Assembly: GCA_958445895.1 (NCBI GenBank)
Contig: CAUCTV010000078.1
Coordinates: 1 to 5,674 of the forward strand
Length of the DNA: 5,674 nucleotides
Direction of reading: 5' to 3'
From: an uncultured Collinsella sp.
Lineage (GTDB): Bacteria; Actinomycetota; Coriobacteriia; Coriobacteriales; Coriobacteriaceae
The translations under genes were made by a program, and so were the position numbers. Every line of letters begins with the position of its first letter. Positions within the stretch are counted from its first letter, which is position 1. Under the pieces are notes generated by a model. It was not told where the DNA came from. It worked only from the letters and a program-made list of their open reading frames with translations, and made no database searches. Positions 1 through 4,397 of the stretch are shown piece by piece.

Positions 1-31
1 TGGTACCACGCCCTCCGGCATCGACCACAAG
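1..31. other. Window edge downstream of nrdG, no supported gene
   Basis: These 31 bases follow the nrdG stop codon in the direction of transcription. On the minus strand an ATG at 19-21 opens a frame that stays open to the edge (seven codons, M-P-E-G-V-V-P). No convincing Shine-Dalgarno precedes it and it is too short to judge. It could be the start of a further gene in the unit, or nothing. Confidence 0.2.
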
Positions 32-613
32 CTACATAGTATGGGTCGAATAGACCGGATCATCACGCCAAAGTTCAACCGCATCACAAAGCGCAACGCC
101 CTCGCGCTCAGCACGGGCGCGCGTAGCGTTCATATCGATCACGCGCTGGTTGCTCGAACCCCTAAAGCGCAGCGAGATATCGTACAGGTCCTGAACAAAC
201 GGGCCGTCCACCAGCATGTCAAGGCAGGCAAGGATGCGGTCCGTCACCTCGGTATGATGACGACCGCCCGGCATAAGCTCCTCGAGTACGTCGCCAGTAA
301 AGCACCAAATGGTCTTTCCCGACCCCACTGGATAGGCCGCGCGAACACGCTCGACAAACTCAACGAGCCCCGCCTGATTCTCGGGCTCCATGGGCTCGCC
401 GCCCAGAATCGTCAGACCATCGATAAAGGGATGATCGAGACTCTCGATAATCTTGTCCTCGACGGCACGATCGAACGGCTCACCCGCAGCAAAGTCCCAC
501 GCAACAGAGTTAAAGCAATTCTTGCACCCACGACGGCACCCGCTTACAAACAGAGAAGTACGAACGCCTTCTCCATCAGCAATGTCGAAATACTTAATGT
601 TCGCGTAGTTCAT
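32..613 (-). CDS. nrdG: Anaerobic ribonucleoside-triphosphate reductase activating protein (radical SAM)
   Basis: NrdG is a cytoplasmic radical-SAM enzyme. It uses a [4Fe-4S] cluster and S-adenosylmethionine to create the glycyl radical on NrdD. The 193-residue product shows the cluster motif C-x3-C-x2-C at C26, C30 and C33 (CRRGCKNC). It also has the GGEP motif at residues 71-74, which in this family lines the SAM pocket, and a typical C-terminal block with RGSSNQRVID at 151-160. Full length for the family is about 150-200 residues. The start at 611-613 is chosen because homology begins at MNYANIKYFDIADGEGVRTS and because GGGAGAG (plus 620-626) lies 6 nt upstream. The frame stays open to an ATG at 767-769, but that extension is arginine-rich translation of the hairpin and is rejected. 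It lies 426 nt downstream of nrdD, an unusually wide gap for this pair, and no convincing promoter of its own was found. It ends with TAG. Function is near certain. Confidence 0.96.
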   Translation of the reverse strand: MNYANIKYFDIADGEGVRTSLFVSGCRRGCKNCFNSVAWDFAAGEPFDRAVEDKIIESLDHPFIDGLTILGGEPMEPENQAGLVEFVERVRAAYPVGSGKTIWCFTGDVLEELMPGGRHHTEVTDRILACLDMLVDGPFVQDLYDISLRFRGSSNQRVIDMNATRARAEREGVALCDAVELWRDDPVYSTHTM

Positions 614-619
614 AGGTAA

Positions 620-626
620 CTCTCCC
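620..626 (-). promoter_or_regulatory. Ribosome binding site of nrdG
   Basis: GGGAGAG on the minus strand, 6 nt before the ATG, fixes the nrdG start. Part of it (GGGAG) is the second half of the perfect 10-bp palindrome CTCCCGGGAG at 622-631. It sits in the unpaired internal loop between the inner hairpin (629-712) and the mirrored start-codon stem (597-613 with 730-746). Confidence 0.7.
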
Positions 627-628
627 GG

Positions 629-712
629 GAGGCCGGGACATATCATCCCGTCCTCAAACATTCTCGGCCTGCGGCCTGCGAAACTGCGGGCGGGACGATA
701 TGTCCCGGCCTC
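629..712. repeat. Hairpin 1: 22-bp inverted repeat just upstream of nrdG
   Basis: The arms are 629-650 and 691-712 and match at 21 of 22 positions. Each arm contains GGCCGGGACATATC or its complement. The single difference is a G-U wobble in minus-strand RNA and an A-C mismatch in plus-strand RNA, so the minus-strand transcript folds slightly better. The 40-nt loop (651-690) contains two tandem copies of CGGCCTG (665-678). No T-tract follows, so it does not look like an intrinsic terminator. It occupies the nrdG leader, ending 15 nt from the start codon. It may be an RNA structure controlling nrdG or a small palindromic insertion; see the direct repeats at 615-622 and 721-728. Confidence 0.85.
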
Positions 713-729
713 ATGCAAAGGGTAACTCA

Positions 730-750
730 ATGAACGAAGCGAACATCGAG
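730..750 (+). repeat. Inverted copy of the nrdG translation start
   Basis: Plus-strand 730-750 matches the first seven codons of nrdG (plus 593-613 read on minus) at 17 of 21 positions. ATGAAC is shared exactly (730-735 with 608-613), as is GCGAACAT (739-746 with 597-604). Translated, it reads MNEANIE against MNYANIK. It lies 17 nt outside the right arm of hairpin 1, while the real start lies 15 nt outside the left arm, so the two form an outer stem around the hairpin. A ribosome-binding-like AAAGGG (717-722) precedes the copy. The frame runs to a TAA at 805-807 (25 codons), after which the resemblance to NrdG is gone. It is read here as a mirrored fragment or RNA stem partner. A real peptide is possible but unsupported. 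Confidence 0.75.
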
Positions 751-767
751 CATAGGGTTCGAGGTCC

Positions 768-793
768 AATAAAAACTGGGTTGCGGCTCAACC
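768..793 (-). terminator. Weak intrinsic-terminator candidate between nrdD and nrdG
   Basis: On the minus strand a 5-bp stem (GGTTG/CAACC, plus 779-783 and 789-793, 5-nt loop) is followed by CAG and then TTTTTATT. The stem is short and three bases separate it from the T-run, so it could at best terminate some nrdD transcripts. If real, it would lower nrdG expression relative to nrdD. Confidence 0.3.
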
Positions 794-846
794 ACCATCG
801 CAAGTAAATCGCAGCTGCAACTCGACTTATTTCCGCTAAGAACTTC

Positions 847-876
847 GAGGAGTGAGCAGACTGCGCGCTGCATCTC
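847..876 (+). repeat. Inverted copy of the nrdD 3' end
   Basis: Plus-strand 859-876 matches the last six sense codons of nrdD (plus 1043-1060 read on minus) at 16 of 18 positions, reading DCALHL against DRVLHL. Six unmatched bases further out, GAGGAG (847-852) again matches nrdD (1067-1072), ungapped. The copy lies 14 nt outside the left arm of hairpin 2 and the real nrdD end lies 14 nt outside the right arm, so the symmetry is exact in spacing. In minus-strand RNA one of the two differences becomes a G-U pair. Stop codons (for example TGA at 853-855) make it non-coding. It is either a decayed inverted duplication or the partner strand of an RNA stem enclosing the nrdD stop codon. Confidence 0.78.
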
Positions 877-890
877 AGCTACATCAACTT

Positions 891-1028
891 GGCTGCCCTG
901 TAGCGAGGCCCCGGACCTTTGCTCGATATGAGTTCCGCACGAACAGGAGGCGCCAGTGGCGCCTCCGTCGTGAGCCAGGACTGTCCGAAATAGCGAGTAA
1001 AGGTCCGGGGCCTCGCTACAGGGCAGCC
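891..1028. repeat. Hairpin 2: 35-bp inverted repeat after nrdD, with nested hairpin
   Basis: The arms 891-925 and 994-1028 match at 34 of 35 positions. The core includes GCGAGGCCCCGGACC and its complement. Inside the loop lies a second tight hairpin at 946-966: GGAGGCGCC and GGCGCCTCC (946-954 and 958-966) around a 3-nt loop. The unpaired segments between the two stems are about 20 and 27 nt, and the right one carries CAGGACTGT (976-984). The element begins 11 nt after the nrdD stop codon. No T-tract follows on either strand. It could stabilise the nrdD 3' end against exonucleases, or form a cruciform in DNA. The frames open across it on both strands are products of the symmetry, not genes. 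Confidence 0.9.
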
Positions 1029-1039
1029 TGGGATGGTTA

Positions 1040-3262
1040 TTAGAGATGCAGCACGCGGTCGCGGATCTCCTCGGTTCGGCCCTGGTTCCAGAACTGGGTA
1101 CCGATGTAGCCGCACGTACGACGAGCGACGTTCATCTTCTCCTGGTCGCGGTTGCCGCAGCTGGGGCACTCCCACACCAGCTTGCCGTCATCCTCGACAA
1201 TCTTGATCTCGCCATCGTAGCCGCACACCTGGCAGTAATCGCTCTTGGTGTTGAGCTCGGCGTACATGATGTTGTCGTAGATGTACTGCATCACGCGAAT
1301 GACAGCCTTGAGGTTGTCCTGCATGTTGGGAACCTCAACGTAGGAGATAGCACCGCCCGGCGAAAGCTGCTGGAACATGCCTTCAAACTTAAGTTTGTCG
1401 AAGGCATCGATCTCCTCGGACACATGGACGTGATAGCTGTTAGTAATGTAGCCCTTGTCCGTCACGCCCGGGATAATGCCAAAACGACGCTGCAGGCACT
1501 TGGCGAACTTGTAGGTCGTCGACTCCAACGGCGTACCGTACAGCGAGAAATCGATATCACTTTCGGCCTTCCACTCCGCGCACTTGTCGTTCATGCGCTG
1601 CATGACGGCCATGGCGAACGGCGTGCCTTCCTTCTCGGTGTGGCTGTGGCCCGTCATGTACTTGACGCACTCATACAGGCCAGCATAGCCCAGGCTGATG
1701 GTAGAGTATCCGCCCACGAGCAGTTTGTCGATCGTCTCGCCCTTCTTCAGACGAGCGAGGGCGCCGTACTGCCACAAAATCGGTGCGGCATCCGAAAGCG
1801 TACCCATCAGGCGCTCATGACGGCACAGCAGGGCACGGTGGCACAGCTCAAGGCGCTCGTCGAAGATCTTCCAGAACTTGTCCATGTCCTGATGCGAGCT
1901 CAGCGCGACATCGGGCAGGTTGATGGTCACAACACCCTGGTTAAAGCGGCCATAGTACTTAGGTTTGGTCGGGTCATAGTTCAGCGCGTTGGCTACGTTG
2001 TTAAATCCGTTACCGGAGCGGTCGGGCGTCAAGAAGCTGCGGCAACCCATGCAGGTGTAGCAATCGCCGTTGCCGGCGGTCTCGCCCTTAGACAGCTTGA
2101 GCTCGCGCATCTTCTTCTCGGAGATGTAGTCGGGCACCATGCGCTTGGCGGTGCACTTGGCAGCCAGCTGGGTCAGGTAGAAGTACGGGGAATTCTCGTG
2201 AACGTTATCGTCCTCGAGTACATAGATGAGCTTGGGGAATGCCGGGGTAATCCACACGCCGGCTTCGTTCTTAACGCCCTCATAGCGCTGGCGGAGCGTC
2301 TCCTCCACAATCATGGCAAGGTCGTGCTTCTCCTGCGCTGAGCGAGCCTCGTTGAGATACATAAAGACCGTCACAAACGGCGCCTGGCCGTTTGTGGTCA
2401 TAAGGGTCACGACCTGATACTGAATCGTCTGGACGCCGCGACGGATCTCGTCACGCAGACGGTCCTCAACGACCTCACGGACCTTTTCGGCAGATGCCGA
2501 AACACCGAGCTCCTCGAGCTCACGGGCAACCTCGCCGCGAATCTTTTGACGGCTCACCTCGACAAAGGGGGCGAGATGGGTCAGTGAAATAGACTGGCCG
2601 CCGTACTGGGAGGAAGCAACCTGGGCGATAATCTGCGTCGCGATGTTGCAGGCAGTCGAGAAGCTGTGCGGCTTCTCGATCAGCGTGCCCGAGATAACGG
2701 TGCCGTTCTGGAGCATGTCCTCCAGGTTCACCAGGTCGCAGTTATGCATGTGCTGGGCAAAGTAGTCCGAATCATGGAAGTGGATCAGGCCCTCATTGTG
2801 AGCATCCACGATCTCCTGGGGCAGCAGCACACGCTGAGTCAGGTCCTTGGAAATCTCGCCGGCCATGTAGTCACGCTGAACGGAATTGACGGTCGGGTTC
2901 TTGTTGGAGTTCTCCTGCTTGACCTCTTCGTTGTTGCACTCGATGAGCGACAGAATCTTGTCGTCGGTCGTGTTCTTCTGGCGCTTCAGGCTCTGAACAT
3001 AGCGATAGATGATGTAATGGCGGGCGACCTCGTAGCAGTCGAGACGCATGATCTCGTCCTCGACTAGATCCTGAATCTCCTCGACCGACACGGTGTGGCC
3101 CGCGTTCTCGCATGCCTCGGCGACGTTTTGTGCCGCATAAACCACCTGGCGGTCGGTAAGACGAGAGCTCTCCTCGACCTCCAAGTTTGCGGCGCGGATG
3201 GCATTGACGATCTTATCGATGTCAAAGACAACCTCGGTGCCGCTGCGCTTGATGATCTTCAT
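1040..3262 (-). CDS. nrdD: Anaerobic ribonucleoside-triphosphate reductase, class III, with ATP-cone
   Basis: NrdD reduces ribonucleoside triphosphates to deoxyribonucleotides in the cytoplasm without oxygen, using a glycyl radical made by NrdG. The 740-residue product begins with an ATP-cone (about 3-92, starting IKRSGTEVVFDIDKIVNAI), the allosteric domain that senses ATP/dATP. The ten-stranded barrel domain follows, with candidate active-site cysteines C205 (STACNIATQ) and C407 (MGCRSFL). The C-terminus carries the zinc site C677-x2-C680 and C699-x2-C702, then the radical loop RRTCGYIG, with G718 as the expected glycyl radical. Size fits the family (E. coli about 710). The start at 3260-3262 is chosen because homology begins at MKIIKRSG and AAAGAGG lies 7 nt upstream. 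An in-frame ATG ten codons earlier (3290-3292) has no good ribosome binding site. All key residues are intact. Upstream NrdR boxes suggest repression by NrdR. Confidence 0.98.
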   Translation of the reverse strand: MKIIKRSGTEVVFDIDKIVNAIRAANLEVEESSRLTDRQVVYAAQNVAEACENAGHTVSVEEIQDLVEDEIMRLDCYEVARHYIIYRYVQSLKRQKNTTDDKILSLIECNNEEVKQENSNKNPTVNSVQRDYMAGEISKDLTQRVLLPQEIVDAHNEGLIHFHDSDYFAQHMHNCDLVNLEDMLQNGTVISGTLIEKPHSFSTACNIATQIIAQVASSQYGGQSISLTHLAPFVEVSRQKIRGEVARELEELGVSASAEKVREVVEDRLRDEIRRGVQTIQYQVVTLMTTNGQAPFVTVFMYLNEARSAQEKHDLAMIVEETLRQRYEGVKNEAGVWITPAFPKLIYVLEDDNVHENSPYFYLTQLAAKCTAKRMVPDYISEKKMRELKLSKGETAGNGDCYTCMGCRSFLTPDRSGNGFNNVANALNYDPTKPKYYGRFNQGVVTINLPDVALSSHQDMDKFWKIFDERLELCHRALLCRHERLMGTLSDAAPILWQYGALARLKKGETIDKLLVGGYSTISLGYAGLYECVKYMTGHSHTEKEGTPFAMAVMQRMNDKCAEWKAESDIDFSLYGTPLESTTYKFAKCLQRRFGIIPGVTDKGYITNSYHVHVSEEIDAFDKLKFEGMFQQLSPGGAISYVEVPNMQDNLKAVIRVMQYIYDNIMYAELNTKSDYCQVCGYDGEIKIVEDDGKLVWECPSCGNRDQEKMNVARRTCGYIGTQFWNQGRTEEIRDRVLHL

Positions 3263-3482
3263 CCTCTTGCCTCTTTCGCGTCGTAGTCTCATTGCGCTTC
3301 AGAGCCAAACGATGCCCGGCAGGGCCTGTCCCTGTCTTGCGGCGCCGTCGCGCAATCTGTGTTCTCGATAACCATAGGCCCTCATGCGGACAATCCTCGC
3401 AGCCCATCAAGGGGCTCAAAGATCTATCCAAATGGGGCGAGTAAGGTCCTCGTTCTCTGTCCGCCATCTATCATACGACAAA
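3263..3482 (-). other. Long untranslated leader of nrdD
   Basis: If transcription starts about 7 nt after the -10 element, the nrdD leader is about 220 nt. It contains only modest hairpins: CAGGG/CCCTG at 3320-3334 and AGCCC/GGGCT at 3401-3416. I recognise no known riboswitch class and no T-tract attenuator. A minus-strand frame at 3222-3467 overlaps the nrdD start, is arginine-rich, and does not look like a protein. A second promoter closer to nrdD was looked for and not found. Confidence 0.45.
3270..3276 (-). promoter_or_regulatory. Ribosome binding site that decides the nrdD start
   Basis: AAAGAGG on the minus strand with a 7-nt spacer to the ATG at 3260-3262. The alternative ATG at 3290-3292 is preceded by CTGAAGCGCA, which has no clear purine-rich core, so the shorter 740-residue product is preferred. 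Confidence 0.7.
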
Positions 3483-3486
3483 GACG

Positions 3487-3502
3487 CATCTATATCCTGT
3501 AT
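3487..3502. promoter_or_regulatory. NrdR box 2 (weak, over the -10)
   Basis: This site matches the NrdR palindrome at 10 of 16 positions, mainly the core CTATAT and the TGT of the right half. It is separated from box 1 by 16 bp, giving 32 bp centre to centre. NrdR sites typically occur as pairs 15-16 bp apart, on the same face of the helix, so spacing supports it more than sequence does. Confidence 0.65.
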
Positions 3503-3518
3503 TCTTTTTTTAGGTCAA
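3489..3518 (-). promoter_or_regulatory. Predicted sigma-70-type promoter of nrdD
   Basis: Minus-strand TTGACC (3513-3518) and TATAGA (3489-3494) are separated by 18 bp. The -35 differs from consensus in one base and the -10 (TATAAT) in two. The -10 lies entirely inside the weaker NrdR box, and the -35 abuts the strong one, which is the layout expected of a repressible promoter. The start site would be near 3482. Confidence 0.65.
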
Positions 3519-3534
3519 ACACAACATATAGTGT
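3519..3534. promoter_or_regulatory. NrdR box 1 (strong)
   Basis: ACACAACATATAGTGT matches the published NrdR palindrome ACACWATATATWGTGT at 15 of 16 positions. NrdR is the ATP-cone, zinc-ribbon repressor of ribonucleotide reductase genes. The box lies immediately upstream of the nrdD -35 element. The nrdR gene itself is not in this window. Confidence 0.85.
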
Positions 3535-3734
3535 TTCAGCAGGTCAAAGCAATTAGTCATTTTGCAGACGCATTAAAAATGAAGGGCTCTTGGCAGAGTG
3601 CTAAAACGTTATCAGCTCGACTACCTGCACGGCAGTTTTGAAACCCCCTCAACCGCGCCGCTGACAAATCCTACCAAAACCAAGCCGCTCACGCCAAAAG
3701 AATCCAAAAGATTATGCTTGACCAACATGTTGCG
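3535..3734. other. Intergenic stretch with no recognisable gene
   Basis: About 200 nt between the nrdD promoter region and hairpin 3, more AT-rich than its surroundings. Frames crossing it on either strand (plus 3598-3873, minus 3621-3938) run through hairpin 3 and resemble no known protein. The minus frame ends in a small-residue hydrophobic stretch (VSGLVLVGFVSGAVEGV), which could be chance or a gene remnant. A perfect 10-bp palindrome CAACATGTTG lies at 3723-3732. No FNR-type site was seen. Confidence 0.5.
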
Positions 3735-3816
3735 GTCGAATGCCGGCGGACGGAGCGACAGGACTGTAAACGCTCGGAAGACTACAGCCCCGGCGCCCCG
3801 TCCGCCGGCATTCGAC
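3735..3816. repeat. Hairpin 3: 19-bp perfect inverted repeat after the small membrane-protein gene
   Basis: The arms 3735-3753 and 3798-3816 are perfect complements, containing ATGCCGGCGGACGG. The 44-nt loop contains a short inner stem (GAGCG/CGCTC, 3753-3757 and 3771-3775) and the motif CAGGACTGT (3759-3767) also found in hairpin 2. It starts 13 nt after the upstream gene's stop codon. No T-run follows on the minus strand, so it is not a canonical terminator. It may protect the mRNA end or belong to a dispersed palindromic repeat family. Confidence 0.85.
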
Positions 3817-3829
3817 AGGCGAGGATCTA

Positions 3830-4297
3830 TTACCTCTCTTCGCGAACTATCATGCGGCCGAGAGCCGCTGTAAAGGGATCGAGCAGCACGCCGGCGATAA
3901 CCACAAAGGCCCATCCCTTTGTGACGAGGCCGGCCCAACGCGCGAAGAACGTACGGCCTTCAATCGTTCCGAATCCTCCCTGGAAGGCAATCTCGCCAAA
4001 ACCGATCACCATAAAAAGGAGCGTGGCACCGATGACCGTACCGGCGATCTTGTGTGATGCACTCCCCTGCTCAAAAGCAAAAAAGTCCAGGCACATACCG
4101 ACTGTTTTGCCAAACAGCGGGAGTGCGCTCAGAACCTCGGCGATCACCGTGGCCACGACGAGTTGTCCCCAAAAGCCCGTGGGGCCCGTCAGATCCAAGC
4201 CAGGCGCCCCTTCAATGATGGGGAGAAACGCGCAGAGCAATAGCGGGTTAAAGAAGCCGTTGAGAATACCGATAACGCGCCTGACAGGTAACTTCAT
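3830..4297 (-). CDS. Small four-helix integral membrane protein, possibly a duplicated DUF2798-type unit
   Basis: 155 residues with four predicted membrane segments at about 7-28, 44-66, 82-105 and 117-145 and no signal peptide. The two halves have the same two-helix plan. The second half (FFARW at 117-121, W129, P141) resembles the small DUF2798 membrane family as I recall it; this is from memory and not a search. Function is unknown. The start at 4295-4297 is chosen because AAAGG lies 9 nt upstream and the sequence becomes membrane-like from there. The open frame extends to 4498 but the extra 67 residues are arginine/proline/serine-rich and overlap the transporter gene out of frame. It follows the transporter on the same strand after a 100-nt gap containing a hairpin, so it may be co-transcribed with it. 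A dedicated accessory role to the transporter would be speculation. Confidence 0.75.
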   Translation of the reverse strand: MKLPVRRVIGILNGFFNPLLLCAFLPIIEGAPGLDLTGPTGFWGQLVVATVIAEVLSALPLFGKTVGMCLDFFAFEQGSASHKIAGTVIGATLLFMVIGFGEIAFQGGFGTIEGRTFFARWAGLVTKGWAFVVIAGVLLDPFTAALGRMIVREER

Positions 4298-4331
4298 AGC
4301 CGTAAGCCTTTCAAAGTCATTGATAGACAGA

Positions 4332-4357
4332 GGGCCGCCGGCATATGTCGGCGGCCC
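4332..4357 (-). terminator. 26-nt near-perfect palindrome after the transporter gene, terminator or attenuator candidate
   Basis: GGGCCGCCG and its complement pair over 9 bp, continuing through one G-U wobble to a CATATG centre (plus 4332-4357). On the minus strand it is followed by TCTGTCTATC, which has five Ts in ten bases, so termination is possible but probably partial. It lies between the transporter stop (4398-4400) and the start of the small membrane protein (4297), and could reduce read-through into that gene. It shares CCGCCGGCAT (4335-4344) with hairpin 3 (3802-3811). Confidence 0.5.
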
Positions 4358-4397
4358 CGATAAACCATGATGTGCGGCAAAGCAACTACTCGAGCGG

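Noticed and set aside
614..767. A separate promoter for nrdG
   Set aside because: TATGCT and a few TTG-type hexamers were examined on the minus strand, but none pair at 16-19 bp with an acceptable partner, and no NrdR-like box is present.
614..769. N-terminal extension of nrdG to an ATG at 767-769
   Set aside because: The extra 52 residues translate the hairpin and show no family similarity; a good ribosome binding site directly precedes the internal ATG at 611-613.
852..1175. Short frames on both strands across hairpin 2 (852-1043 plus, 879-1175 minus) with similar peptides
   Set aside because: Both contain GCPVARPRTF only because the DNA is an inverted repeat; they have no independent coding support.
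1046..2341. A 431-codon open frame on the plus strand
   Set aside because: It lies fully antisense to nrdD, is valine/alanine/leucine-rich as expected of a complementary-frame shadow, and resembles no protein family, while the nrdD frame has all its catalytic motifs.
3735..3816. Hairpin 3 as a classical Rho-independent terminator
   Set aside because: No run of Ts follows the stem on the minus strand, and the 44-nt loop is far too large.
3598..3938. Frames at 3598-3873 plus and 3621-3938 minus as small genes
   Set aside because: Both read through the arms of hairpin 3 and show no family resemblance; the minus one also overlaps the end of the membrane-protein gene in another frame.
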